64,000 nt of DNA from Hymenolepis diminuta (Eukaryota; Platyhelminthes; Cestoda; Cyclophyllidea; Hymenolepididae), in assembly GCA_900708905.1 (NCBI GenBank), contig CAADRB010000036.1, forward strand, positions 1,032,536-1,096,535, in the 5' to 3' direction. Positions within the stretch are counted from its first letter, which is position 1, and each line of letters begins with the position of its first letter. Below the pieces are notes generated by a model. It worked only from the letters and a program-made list of their open reading frames with translations, made no database searches and had not been told where the DNA came from. A program made the translations under genes and the position numbers. Below are positions 28,762-43,700 of the stretch, in pieces.

Positions 28762-31700
28762 TTAATTAGACACAGTAGTAGCCGATTTTAAAGTTGTCCC
28801 TTGAACTTCACTCTCAGAGGAATCCGCCGACTTGATTCTCAGGTAGGCACATGTACATTCACAATCTGGGACAGGACAGACCACCTCACCGCCACCAACC
28901 TTTCCGCAGCGAAGTCTCCAAGCCGACATGTGTTCCATATGTCCACCATGGAGACATTGAGGACAAGCCACAATCACACCCCTCGCAGCTACGTTACAAA
29001 CCGCACAACGAAGTAGCGGTGTCCGAATTTCAGTTGTTTTGCCAGCAGACAAACCCGATATACCTGCTGGTCGAATAACCTCACTATGGACGGTCGAGAA
29101 GCTCAGTAGATGGGTGAGCACTATAGGCATATGCTGCGGACGCCATTCTCTTGGACTGAGGAGAACTTGACACTGCCGATCGATAGGTTCGCAGAGGGAA
29201 ACCTGATAATATTCCACCGAAGATCGGGAGTACATCCAAGTGAGAACTTTGTACCATTGGGAGGAGACTTTGGCTCGGGGGATAATCAAACCCCAGGCAG
29301 TGAGCATATCCACATAGACCTTTAAGAAGTGGGTGTATTGCAACATGTGCTTGGAAGAAAGAAGCCTACAATACAGTTGAAATAACATCTAAAACATGTT
29401 TCTCTTTATATTACCCTGGTTACTCCTAAGCTATGAGAGATTTATTAACTTTATCTCTTGCCTACAGGAACTATTGTCTTGTTTCGCTTATTGAATTTTA
29501 CCAATTATCTACTTTGTCTTTATGCCCTTAAGCCATTGATTGATTCTCGCACGCTACAGAAAAACCTCTCAATTGAGCTTTACTATTCCCACTTACAGGC
29601 TGTAAGGCTATCGTCCTCTTTCTGTTCTATTCCAATAAAGTTCTACTATTGTCCCTTGCTGCCTCCTATCTTGTGGTAGTGGAGTTCTTGTAGGCGGTGA
29701 AAGCTACAGCTTGCTCGGTTTTCTTCGATTATTCTCTCTAAGCTAGAACCTATCTTGCCATAGACATGTTAGAACAGTCATGAAATCTTCAAAAATAACA
29801 ATAGATATCTATACAGGCACGACAGAAGCATAAAATTCGTTATCTACAATGCAACTTACCATACATGAGAAGTATACGGCGAATCTGACTTCACCTTCTC
29901 TCTCGTCGACCCATTTCTGTCCATCAACATCTGCTCTTTAAAGTACTGGAAAAAAAGGGCAATGGCAGCGCTTTCTCCAGCAGAACTCTCACGACTACGA
30001 GTTGACGAGGATGTGGTAGTCTGATTATCAGGAGCGAGTGTCACTGTTGATTCCTTATGTTCAAGTGCTGACGACGAGACCGTAGATATGGGAGAACGTT
30101 GTGAGTACTCTGAAACCTCGGGAGTTGTACTACCACTTTCAGATGATGTAGATGTGTGAATTGTGTAACTGTTAGATCGAGTTCTTGAAGCAGAAGGCAC
30201 ATTGAGGACTAACTCAGCTGTTGGTTGTTCCAGAGAGTTCCTTTCGACTTTAAAAGACAAAAAGCAATAATTTTGGGAGAAATTTATCAACAAATCTATT
30301 TATCTATTTCATCTTTGCTAAAGCTGTAAACTGCAAAGTATCATACCAAGCATTCTTGATTAAATGATCCCAGTCAGTAAACACTGGACATCATGGCAAG
30401 CATTTTCTGCAATCCAGGCGAAGAATCGTGAAATTGGAATTTCGGAACATGAATTACCTATTTGGTAAATATTGTACAACCCGTGTTCAAAAATCAAATG
30501 AGGTAAGACTCTGATACCTTTGTTCAACTCGCCTTTATCGCTTGCCAGGCTTACTGTTATTCGATATCAGTTGTTTCCCAAAATTAAAAAAATATAATTT
30601 TTTTCTGTATTACTGAGGACAATAATAATAACAGCTTTTAGTAAATAAATATACCTCTGGTGCTAGGCATTTGTTGGCTTTGAGAAAAATCAGGCGTTTT
30701 GCGTTTCAGTGCTGACCTTTTTAATGAGATGGCAGTCTGAAAGTGCTAAAATATAAAACATGATACATAATGATACATGATACATACATAAAGAAATTCA
30801 GTATTACAACGATTTATTCAGAAAATCAACCACTCATTTCCTCTATGGCAATGGAATAATGCGTTTTTAGATTAAATACTTTTAAGGGATACTAGTGTTA
30901 ACAAGTGCCAAAATAAATAATGCGACAAAAGAAGTCTGAAATACAAGATTTACTAAAAGGTTTCGATAATAATAATAGAATAACAATTTGACTAACAGAA
31001 AAACAGGACCTGACGGGCATTAAAAAGCCCTAACAGATAAAATTATTGGCGAAATTTTTAGAAGCTCCCTAGGATTGAATTTCATAACTTCGGAAAGTTG
31101 GTTTGACTTTGTTTGGTTTTTCAAACACGGTAGACAGGTATCATTAATAATTTTATTCGCACCTTGTTTAATGGCTTAATATCGACGTTGTGTACATTTT
31201 CCTTGCTAACTGAAGAGGCTTCAGTGTCAGGGCCTACTGTCAGCCCAAATACAAAGTCCTCTTTGCTGAATTTCTTAGATGAATCCACTAATTAGACTAT
31301 TTGTAATGACTGCGGGAATGTAGCCCTGCTATAAGCCTCGCAATACTTAAGACACGTTTAAACCCGCTGCTATCAGACTCCTCTAGTCTTATTGCAGAAA
31401 GACCGTAAGAGCCGTGGTATCTAGGTCCTCGATGTGTGGCCACATTATAAAATTCCTTTGATATACGACGACTTGAATATGATTGACTGCATGTCCAGCT
31501 TGTCTAGTTTGTCAATCTAATAAGCTGCAATTGATACAGTACAGAGAAAGTTAGTGAGGCTAGAGAAACCATAAATGATCGGTGAGACTGGTTATCAATA
31601 TAACTGAAACCACATCGCTAGGATTTAAAACGGCATCAACATTTGTAGAATTTGTAAAACAAAGAGAGATCAAACGTCAAAGGACTAACATCATCAGTAG

Positions 31701-34700
31701 CCATCAAGGGATGCATCTCCGGGATATCCAACAACGCGAGGTTGGGCGGTGCCACTGTTGATTTCGCCCTCCTTGCAGCAGCGGCCACCTGTTGCAAGTT
31801 GCTTCCAGTTCTTCGGAAAGGACTCCTTTGTGAGGACTCCATAGGTGACCAGGATCCATAGATTCGCTGAAGCTGTTGCTGTCTAGTTAGTGCAGCAACA
31901 GTTGCGGGGAGAAAAGGAGCTGTGAGTAGAAGAGCTGGTGGACTAGACTGGGCATCAAGTGCGGCCATTACGAATCCTAGCATTGTCAGACTCTGGACAT
32001 CACCAAGATGCAGGAAATGAGAAAGCCTAAAAAGAGAATAATGATTCCTTAAGATTTTTGTGATACTATCCACGACGTTTCAAGATGCGGGCCAATAAGT
32101 CTTATTAATTCATCAATTGTCCCACATCTGGTGTTGTACTCTAACACTGCCATTACACGCTTCCAATATTTATTTAATATCATTTTGCCTTTATTTAAAC
32201 AAATGATAGCATACCAAGATTTGAAGAAGGACTGGCCGATGGACTGACTCGCATAAGGTGGAATGACAGCTGGAAAAGGGGCTTGTCGCAAACTGGCTGC
32301 TGAGAGAGTTGTCGCAAAGCTCCAGAACTATTGAGTAAAAAAAGGAGTCTCTTCACCAGCATATAAGAAAAAAAAGAAACCATTAATTTAAACACATAAA
32401 ATAACAGTTAATAATCGTCAGGCTGCATCAAAGGGTAGAAAATAATTGATAAGCAGATCAGTTCAGACTGGTGAAATACTTTGAGACAGGTCGAAACACA
32501 AAAATTGAGGTGCAATACCTAATTGGATGACAGTTTTCCGCGACCGAAAATTATAATTTTGAATTGCATAACCATGAGTTCCACAAGCCAAATCTAATAT
32601 ATTCGATAGCAAAATGATTATTCAACTTTATAAGACCATAGCAATAGTACAGACCGTTGAAATAAGCTGGGATTTGAAATTTGATACAAGTCATATAAAC
32701 TTCGCTTAGATCTACCATTTAGTTCTGTTATCCATTGAAAGAGTAAGATCAGAGCACATATTAAAGAAAGTAAGCACGAATTGTGAGGTATATATTTCAC
32801 CCTGGCATCAATCACTTTGAAGAGGAAAACTTTAGCTGAACTTCTGATACCAACGCATCACCATTCGAATGATACATTACTACTTGAGATAGTGAAAAGA
32901 TATCACACAAATCCTCATTTCTCAAAAAAGAGAGCATAATGTATGAAGAGCATGTACAGGCTATAGAAAGTACTTGAAATATACTAGATTTGTCTAAGTA
33001 AAATAAGCTAATAAAATCAGTTCTAAGCGATTGACCCTCGTTTAGAAAAAAAATGAATGCTAGATTACATCAACGTATCCAATCATAAAACATACCTGAA
33101 TTAAATCCGTTCGTCCAGTTGAAATAGCAATTAATAAATTTTGAGAGCACATACGCCGCGGATCGGTAATATCGATTCTAAATTAAATATTAAAAAAACT
33201 CTAATAAGAACAAAAAAATTGTCTTGGAAAGGTATTTTGGCTAATCGAGAACGTCGTTAGAATATCAATGCGAAAGAAAAAATAGGGAAGTTCGTATTCA
33301 CAGTATCGAGTGTATAGGCGTATAGTTATTATGAAAACTGCAATTCTTACTTACGAGTAATTTTTTGCCAGGTGTTTTGAGATGGGAATGAGAGCTGATA
33401 GATCAGTAATAGTAGCAAGAGGGGAGCCTAAAAGACAAACATCAATACAAAAACCACTTTACCTAACGCACTCGAAAAAGCAAAAAAAAAATATTTAAAA
33501 TCGTGAATAAGAAAGACCAAGAAGCGATCACTATTGTTCTATATATTTGAAGGCTACAGAGTGAGTAAAAACCGCATACAAGAATGTTCATTCAAGTTTG
33601 TTCTGTTCTGACTACCACATGATGATTTTTAGTGCTCATTAAATCTATAAAGGACACCAGACAGTCAACTCAACTCAGCACAGCTTTGTTTGGGTTTTGC
33701 ACCTTCCGTGAACATTCACGTTTATATTCTTCTAATACGTCTACTTCCTCCGTTATTGTTCTTATAGGTCTTATGATTTGGAAAGAGCAGTAGTCTACTT
33801 GTAGCCACTTGTAGGAAGGCCAATATTTTTCAAACCATCGTAGTATGATCCAGTCGCAACTTTCTGACACTCGTAAAGCAGGAATTATTCATCTACCATG
33901 TTCCTGTAGTTGCGACAAGGTTTGCCAAAATGAGAAACCATCGTCAAATAAAAGATTCATAATGAAAGAAAAAGAACGGATAAGGAGCTAAAGAAGAGTA
34001 ATCAAAAGCATGAGACAAACAATCTGGTTCTCAGAAAATATTATTAATACAGAATTTTACCGTAAACAGTGCTGAAATCCTTTCCAATGTTTTGTGAATG
34101 AATGTGCCGATAAATAGTTCTTACATATTTTCTATGAATAAGATTATCCTTCTACAATTGTTTACGGGTTTAACCCATTTTCACTGTTCTCTCTTTATGA
34201 AGAGAACTCCAACAGCCATTAACGCGGTGTCAATGAAGACCAAAATGCTAGGAGAGAAAATAGCCTATTCCTCCCATACTAATCTAACTATTTCAAAGAT
34301 AGATTCCACTGGCAATAAGTGGCCTTTACTACAGTAACTGCGTCATAGTTACCACTTAAAACAGAGATCAAAGACTTCCCGGATTGAGTTATACTTAGAA
34401 ATCTACCCATTATTTCGTATTTCTACAGTTAAACGTTTAACCAAGGAATTTTACTTTATAGGAAACAACAAATAACATAACTTGTTAGTCTCTCAAAGCA
34501 CTACACCACCCGCTTTAGTCATAACGAAAATTTTCTTCCATAATTTTTTTAAATAACATATACAATTAAGGGCACTTCATCACGTGTTCTTATTAAATTA
34601 AATTTGCCAATCCTTCTTCATTAATAAATTTGCAATTGCAAACAGTAGTTTGTTTACCAGCAAAGAATGTGCAACAAAGGGATTTAGAAAAACCCAAAAC

Positions 34701-37700
34701 AAAGCAAAAACAAAGAAGGCTATGTTTTGGGACGGCTATGGACTACCTACTCTGTTGCCATTTAAGCCACCAGCTATGCCAAATATGTACTCTCCTACTC
34801 GTTTCTATAACACTATTCACAATAACGAGAGCGTAGGATACGAATAATCTCATATATTACAACGTCACTCGTTAACATTAATTAAGAAATTTACCAGCAG
34901 AAAATGTGTGATCATAAGAGCTCTTTCGAGCTGAAGGAGGAAGATTTGCAAACCGCGTAACGTAGGAGGATCTGGAGTGTTGTTGCTGTTGTTGTCTCTG
35001 TTGTTCAGCAGTTATAGCTCCTGCTATCTTCCGTCCAGATACTGTAAGAGATGACTGAAAATAGAAGTAATAGTTCGTTACTTCAAAGCCTATTTAGATA
35101 AACTTTTTGTATTACTTAACTTGGATATAGGAGTAACACCATAGGGCCTTCCTGGCGATAACTTCCAATTCTGCCATCCTCTATTAGCCAGGCCAGTGCG
35201 GTTGGTCACTCTACTCACTGACTGTACATCAGTGGATATCGAATCCGTATCCTCTCACTCCATAGGCCAGAATATTAACTGTTGCGCTACTAATGAGCAA
35301 AGTAGTTTATAGACACTTATCATGAAATTATGACATACAGAATTGAATATGAAAGTCCCAGGGACTACGGGCATAATTATTTATCAACCAATTGTACCAA
35401 GAGAAGATCACATGTGAAAAAACCTCTCGTTTCACCGCATTTTTAACAACAACGACTATGGAATGACATAGAATCTTTTGATTCATGAATAACCGAAGAT
35501 TGGCTACTCATCAGTCGCAACTTTATTCAGTAGACTGCCTAAACTCATTACCCACAAACGTATTCCTTATCGATGACAATGTCACCACTTGGAGAAGGAA
35601 ACATATTACGGCACCGAATCACGTGGCAAGATCTCTTAACATATGAGAGGTCTACAAACTTGCGAGGATTTCTAAGAAAACATCGCCAATGATCATGACG
35701 GTTGTGACTTCTGGTTACCATGATAAAGCTATCAAGCTATTTGAGATATCGGTCACAGATAAAATGAAGTATTGTAACCTGCAAAATTTTCAAAACCGGA
35801 CACTCAAATCCCATTATATTTAACTGGTATTACCCAAAAAGGACCAAGTGTGGTGAATTTTTATCTTAGGTCTTAAAGAGGGCTCATAATGATCCCCGCA
35901 TCCTTAAATCAGTGTAAATTGGATTCCCACTTTTACAGAGTCTAGAGCGAGAGATACCACCCCCTGTGTCCAGAAATTGAGCTAAATAGGGTTCAAGCAT
36001 TGGTCAAATAAACAAGATCGTCACACGGCTTCTTTATATTGGGGTTTGTCGATCGCAAGCACCTCCCCGCCTTCTCATTTGCAGTTCTTAATGGGGTGTT
36101 AAGCTTATTAAACTAAAAAATATGACAAAGACATCTGAGATGAAAATCTAACTGCTAACCAAATCCACACTTTTCAACCTAAATTACGTGCAAACAATGC
36201 ATGTGCAGTATCCTCAAAATTACCTTCCTAGCGCCGGTATCGGGATTCTTTCCCGAGAAGTGTCGACTACGCAAAACTTCCTTTGAAGAATCAGAGCCTC
36301 TGAGAGAAACGTCTGATGGATTCGCAGATGAATGTGTACGAGAGGAATCAGTGCAGATGTCTTCAGCACTGCGAGATCGCTTTAGTACTCCAGGGGGATC
36401 AAAATTACTAGCAGGAGTATGGTAAAATCGCGCTTGTAGTTGTTGTTGCCGACTAGCATTCAAAGGAGAGTCCGTAGCCTTGCCAAAGAGGTGTTCCTTG
36501 CCCTCGACTAATTGACGATAGTCATAATAGGAGCGAGGAGTTCGAGTAATTTCTAAAAGGGAAAAAAAATAAGTAAGAGCATTCTATTTGGCTCAAAACA
36601 ATGAGTCATAGATATTATGAAGAGAAAAAGGTATACGCGCTATTTATTTGTCCTATCTTTACAAACTATTGACTGATAATACTAGTCAAGGTAGGGCATT
36701 GATCGACGCATGGGCTTGCTAAATTAGAGGTCTCGAGAATGATAATCATTGGTGTACATTCAGTGATGTGGACAGTCAACCGTACTAGTTAATTTTGATC
36801 AGTAAGAAGCGTAGCAGAATGAAATACTTCAGCCGGGATACTTTCTTTCGACTCAAGGAAAATGTTGCTCACGTTTCTCTTAATGGGTATTAAATATTTC
36901 GGGCGTCCTATTCAACGCCCAGCCTCCTTGCACTTGGGAGAAAGAGCAGTGTACTTGCAAGCTTTCAGAATGGCTAGATAGAACACACATCAGATTAATA
37001 GTCTCAATTCCTCGATTCATCTTAAGGAAATGTAGCCTGCTCATGTGACCCGAGGAAATTCATGCATACAAACATTCATTACTCAATTTAAGGCTTAGTA
37101 CTCTATATGCGTGTGATTTCGACACTCTCTTACACTGCATTCCAAAGTACTCGATAACTTTTATCGCATAAGAAGCTTTTGTGAGAGGCAAGGTTTAGAG
37201 AAGCCACTCGTCTACAAAATTCTATTGTTATCTTGCATTCTGCTTCATTAAGAACTTTTCAAGCCTACTAAAGGAAGTACTAGGAAAACCTAATTCTGAT
37301 GGAGACACTCTTTAGAGGAGCTTATATTCTACTAAGCCTATCGTTTACCGGAATTAGCCAGTGTGGTTGGACATCCACATCAAAGAACGTGCCCAGATGA
37401 GCATCGATTTTGTGACCCCTTGCCGGAGTCTACGTTATTAATCTCGGATTAGCAAGAGGTAGCAAAAGCAAACAGATGTGGAAGAGCGATCAAAATTACT
37501 ACTACCTGAACTAAAATAAAGTATAGTTAACTTGACGAAGTGGTCACTTAGTGTGTTATATACCCCTTCGTGCATTATGAAACATTATGCCTTTATTTTG
37601 ATGTTAGGCAGCTCATCTTAATTTTCAAAGAAGGGCGCAAAAGAACGATATCACTAGATATGAGACATCCAACTGGACATAGGTTATGAACACAACCTGC

Positions 37701-40700
37701 AGTTATCATGTCCTCATCAATATCAATGAGTAAGCCGTATAGAACAAGATAGCTGCATAGTCGCAGAAGAGCAAGAATGTGATGTGTTACCTGAAATCAT
37801 AAATAGATTCATTTAAAGAGTAGCATAGATGTTATACTTCCCACAAAGAGATCAGTAAAATTCAAATTGTAATTGAAATTTCTATGCAATAACGACTAAT
37901 GATGTACCTTGTTTTTTTTCTAAGGCTGAAACTAAACTTGAGGTGAAACAAAAGTAAGACGTAATAGGAAGTATAAATGTGATTACAACGAGCATTCATC
38001 CTCCCACCAGTTTTAAATACATAACACGAGTATTCCAATTTAAATCTTAGATTAAGGAGGAAGTGAAACTTCTATACGCTTTAGAGTATGACTAAAACAT
38101 ATTACCAGCAGACTTAGTTGACTGATTGTTATTTACAGATGCGGAGGCTTCAACAATCTTGACAAGTGGCTGATGAAGTCCAAAAGTGACCATGAACCCA
38201 GAGGGTGAAATACTGACCCCCGATGTCCGAGGAAATGGAACAAAGACGTCTTGAGATGGCGGTTTCGTGTTTGATGCAGCAGATTTTTCGAGAGTGGTCG
38301 AAGTGCCAGAACCGTGTCCATCGAGACTATCTTGAAGGTATGAGACGTAAGGGTCTGATGACGCCAAAACAGTCTCATCTCCATCATTTTTCTGAAAAGA
38401 AAATGTCCCAACATAAACATCTTCGACAAATTACATCTATCCATAGGAAATTAAGACTTACAGATTCTTCGTCTGAAGAAAAGGAGAGGTTCGTTGCGCT
38501 GAGATGTTTAAATACCTTTCGAATGCATGGTTCTAAACATCCACGTGAGGTAGAAACAGTCTTATTTGCGGTATTTTGAACATCCTAGATGAGAAGTATA
38601 TAGTCAGATAAGAGGGTTTATATCTATATTTAAATACTACTCTGTTTCATGTGTAGCATCCGAATAAAATTAGAAACCTAAATCTTGCATGACCGGATGT
38701 TACACTGACATGTCTGAGATCATCATTTCATTGCTGATAAAAGAGAAAAATCAGGCGAAAAATAACAAAATTGTCCCTCTGTGTATCAATAATTTCGAAA
38801 CTAAATCAAGGTACGAATTCTCCAAGATAGGCCCAGTAGTGACATATTTTAACTGATCCCTGTTAAAAAGATTTATTTGTAATTAACTCTCCTCTATTCA
38901 GCTTTTCATAAGATTTGATTAAATTTTCATACAGCTCTCAGAGTTGGCTATAATAAGAGGAAATCTAATAAGGTTTACTGCTTTAAATTACGTTTTTTTT
39001 CCCCAAGAACTTTTCAGGTACACATTTCCTTCCTAAACGATGTTGATTACTAAATCTACAAATCTAATTACATACCCTATATCTATTAAAGTAACGTGTT
39101 ACTTAACAGTTCTCTCTTTGGGATTGTTTTTGGGACTATGACTTTCCTCGTACAGGTCAACTATACCCATGTATATAGATTTTATCTCCATCTTTGTTCA
39201 TATGTACAACGATGAAAGTGAAAGAGGGCAAACCTCTTCTTTCAAAATTATTCAGTCACTGGATAAGCATCAGTGTGCTTTCAACCCAGATTTGCACAAT
39301 CTGAAGACAGTAATAAAGCCGACTTACTCTTAAAATCTTCGAAAGCGTCACTTCATTAATCACAGGATCCGAGGCAATAAACTGGAAAACAGGTGGACAA
39401 TCTGCTGCTGGGTACGTTAGAGGGAACTTAGCTACCAGAGTCATATTTCCAGCACTCGGAAGGGATTCCAGAGTCCTCGTTCCAGTCTTCATTGAAGTTA
39501 TAGCAGATGCCATGATAATAGGATCCGTCGTAGATTGGAAGAGAGCGTCCAGGTCGGCCAAAGGAAGAGAATCGGAACGAGTTCGTGAATCAGCAGCAGT
39601 TTTAGAACTTTCATTGAATAGGTCAAAACCGCAGACTGTTCGGTGGTGGTAGTGGTTACGACGACAGTAGTAGAGACGAAGTCGTACAGTGCATTGAGTA
39701 TGGTCACGATCTACATTCTCAATTGTGTACTATTAAAAAGGGTTAATTTTTAGATATTCGACTAGATTTAGTTTGCATGCCACACTAATGTAAAATATTC
39801 AAAATTACATAAAGGGAGGAAGAAATATATGGGGAAGGAAAATATCAAGTCACCCAAAATACCAAACACGAATATCTCCATTAAATTGATTTAGTCATAG
39901 ATATACGTTTATCATTAATAATTTAGAAAATGCTTTTCGTTCTTTAAAAATTTGCATCCAATTCGATCTTCAATTAGACCACCTGCAGCATACATATCAA
40001 ACAAATAATGAATTCTCATCCTGTGCTTCACATAACTTTCGTAGCAAACGGTAATCATAGTATCGTGATAGCAATAGGTCACCGCGGTAAAGAATTTTAA
40101 GTAGACTAAGTTAAATATCTCGTCCGCAAGCTTCAACACCAGATATACTCAACCACACGGTCTCATGCCGCTTTAGAGGTTAATGGCCGTTGTGACAAGA
40201 CAGCTGCTTCTTCTCATTGTTCATACTCTTATACATTTTTATTCCCTTACCAATAAGATTGTATCTAACAAATACTTTTTTTAGACCACGGTTTATATAC
40301 TGACTTCTAAATTCAACAAGGAAAATGAACCTCAAATTTAATCTTGTTATTGGCACAATATGCGATACATTAGATATGCTCCAAACTAGCGTAGTTATCA
40401 AATGTTCGATTATCAGATTTGAAATAGGGTCTTTTTATTATTCAAATGTATACATGTAACGAGCAGATACAGATTATTAGTACAAGTAATGCGTCTGAGA
40501 GAAGCGTTTTCTGACAGTCACCTTGAACAAAGTAAAGGAATGAGGAACACTTATGTACTGGTGCTTATTTTCAACAGACGTTAGATTTCGATTTACAGCT
40601 TTCAGAAGAAAAGAAAACCCACGAAGTTTCCAAAATTGATTTGATGCCAAACTTATTATTTATTTGTAATCAAACCCGTCAAATTTATAAAATACCCTAA

Positions 40701-43700
40701 GAGGCTCGGAAGCATTCATAATAGTGGCCGTTCAGAAACAAACTGACCTGACCTATTGACGAACTGAGGAGAGAAACCTCTTGCGTTACGAACTGGAAAG
40801 CAGGTGGTTCAGATTCCTCAGACTGAGGTTGAGCTAAAGTTTTAAAAAAATTGCTGAATTCATTTTGCTTAATTACAAATCAGAAAACACAAAAACTAAC
40901 AGATTTATAGAATTTTAAACCTGGTTTAAATGTGGTTATACTACAGATGATGCTTCCGGAAAGTACCGCTAAACGCTAGTTTGTGAAATAATGAGAGATG
41001 AAATCGTAATAATAAGAGTTGAGACTGCCTTTAAGTAATTAATATCCACCTTGGTTCTAGTGATACGTCCAAATCCCAAATATGGAAGGGAAGATGGAAT
41101 TTAATGACTAGTGAGAAGGCAGTTGTCCACGTGTTTTTTTTTAAAGTTGAGGAAAATGGAAATACGCTACGGCTGCACCTGCAACTTGATTGGTAGCATT
41201 ATCTACTCTGAGAGCCGGAGTAGTTTACAATTTCAGTTCTGAACAAGTTGGTTCGGAATACGAAAGGTGGTAGCAATTAGCTTCTGGACTGTGTTGCACT
41301 AAAGCGTTATGTTATTAAGCAATATAGAGGAATTTATTTTAGAGAGCAACATAACTTAATCTATTTTACAAAGCAAATTGATATTAAATGACTGATCTTT
41401 ATTGTGAAATTCATATCAATCTTTAAAGGTAAAAATTTTTTTTATTATATTGAAGAAAACCAGCTACTTACCAGCCTGTTGTGCAGACGCCCGGTCATTA
41501 GAGTCTGAAGCACCATTTGCACTCTAAAATGTCAATAGCGTCATAAAAGACAATCCATCTATTTTAAACTTCTTTTTAAATTCAGTATCAAATATTACAA
41601 GGGTAAACTTACACTGGAAAGTTTAGATTAAAATCATTACCATTTTAAGAGACACTTTAGAATTTGGGTCCCTGTTGGCTCCAACAGGAGAAACTTGTTT
41701 CTGTGGTGTTCTGTAAGTTGGTAGTTTGACTCCATCGACATGTAGAAAAGCACCTGGAAGGTTATGCACCCTCAAATAACGATCTTGTGACCAGGAAACA
41801 AGGTTTGGAAATTTTACTGCAGTCAAAGAAAGAATGAGTTAAATTTTGGGTATTATGAACCAAGAACTTAAACTTTATTAAAACATACCTGTTTCGCGAA
41901 GATTGTTGAAATCTTCAGGCTCTGCTTCAGATGAGGAAGACATCAGTGGGAATTCATTTCGACACCAACCAAAGCCAAGGACACAGCTATCTTCACTGAT
42001 ATTGCTAACACCTGGATCTGCACTGCCTTCACCATTACCTCCATCAGCGCCACTCCTTGATGTTCGATAACTATCATCCCTACTCATTGTAGGCACCAAC
42101 CGCATTGGGGAGAGGGTGTCCGAACGCCAGAGAATGAGACCCGAGACGGTCCAACGTGTGCGCTGGGGAACACTTACGATTCCCGATCCCTTTGGCTAAA
42201 ATATAGAACAGACACCTTTGAGAAAATGTGTAATTCACAGTAAGTCAAAACATTTTTGCAATGCTTCATTACGGCAAAGCAACTGAAATATGGCACATTA
42301 ATGGTAAATTACCTCGTTTATGATAACTTTTTACAGCTTAGCAAATAAATAGATCTTGTATAGTTTACATTTATTTTCATATAGTGACTTCCTGACCTGA
42401 CCCTATACATATAAATGTGAAATGCTATTTCATATCAACGATAAATACCATTCACTTTTCTGTTTATCCATATTTGACCCTTTTCGCCCTATGTAAACAC
42501 TATTACCCTATGTTATCTCTACAGTTTAATATAGTTTCATAATTAGGACAAATGTCTGAGCGTGGTATCCGGACTATCAATGTTGGACCACAAGATAAAC
42601 TCCCTTTGGAGTATGATTGATCTGGCCTCAAATGTCTACCTTATACACCTAGGCATGAAATTGTGTTAACTAGACCAGTCGTGTTCTCTATGGGATCTTC
42701 TGAGGTTTTGTGAATAGTATCCAATACATCACAGTTGGTATCTGCATTGGCCTTCTCATTTTTGGTCTCGGATGTCGTAAGGATGGTTGCAATGGGAAGA
42801 TTTATCTATTTTTCCCAACCTTGCCAGTTTATCATGATAATTAATTTTGCATTCCTAATAATGTTTAATAAATTCGAATCTAAAAAGTTGAAAAGAACTG
42901 AGGGGCAGATCAGGAGAAATTGTAATCATTTTGCTGAAGGACGACTTTTGATGAGATAATCCAAAAGTGCAAGGGTGTTTGGGGATAAAAAAATTTCTTT
43001 TCAATAGGCGAAAGTGAAAATATTCACAAGTAAACGAGCATTGTGAATCGAATGTGCAACGCATTCTCGTATGGGTCGATGAGGGGGGATCAATTCAGGT
43101 GCCTTGTATTCATTCAGGGTCTTCTTACCGCGTTTTATGGGGAAATTCTACTGAAATTATTGTTAGTTTTAAATAAGAACCCAGATATTTATATCATACA
43201 ATCTGGCGGATGAATACAACAACTTTCGGAGCCTCATCGCCGGTTGATACCTTTCCCTTCTATTTTCTACTAATATATTTATTTAAATATAATATTTGGA
43301 AAGAAAACAACTTAGCCTTTCGTCTTGAAATCTATCTTCTCCCAATTAGTTCCACAACCAGAGTAAAAACTAATTAATTTATTTTATGGCAAACGATAAT
43401 ACTGCTTTAAGAGTAACTACTCTTGATTATGAAACTAAATTCATTGTTGATAACTGCTTAAAGAATAATTATTTCCCCTCTTCCAATATTCCTTGTATAA
43501 ATAAGAGCTTAATACACCTCTTAATTCTCCTTTGATAAAAGACACTTTGTGATTATGCCTATTTGTTTAAGCCGATACCGATTGAGATGGAGTTTCGTCA
43601 ATACACACGTGTTGACTATAACCTGTCTTGTGTTCTGCCGTGAGTTATTGGCTTCTGTGTCATGTTGCTATATTACTAAGTTTTCTCAATCGGTTGTTCT

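Noticed and set aside
38223..38579. Plus-strand open frame of 118 codons
   Set aside because: It is antisense to two conserved WDR59 exons.
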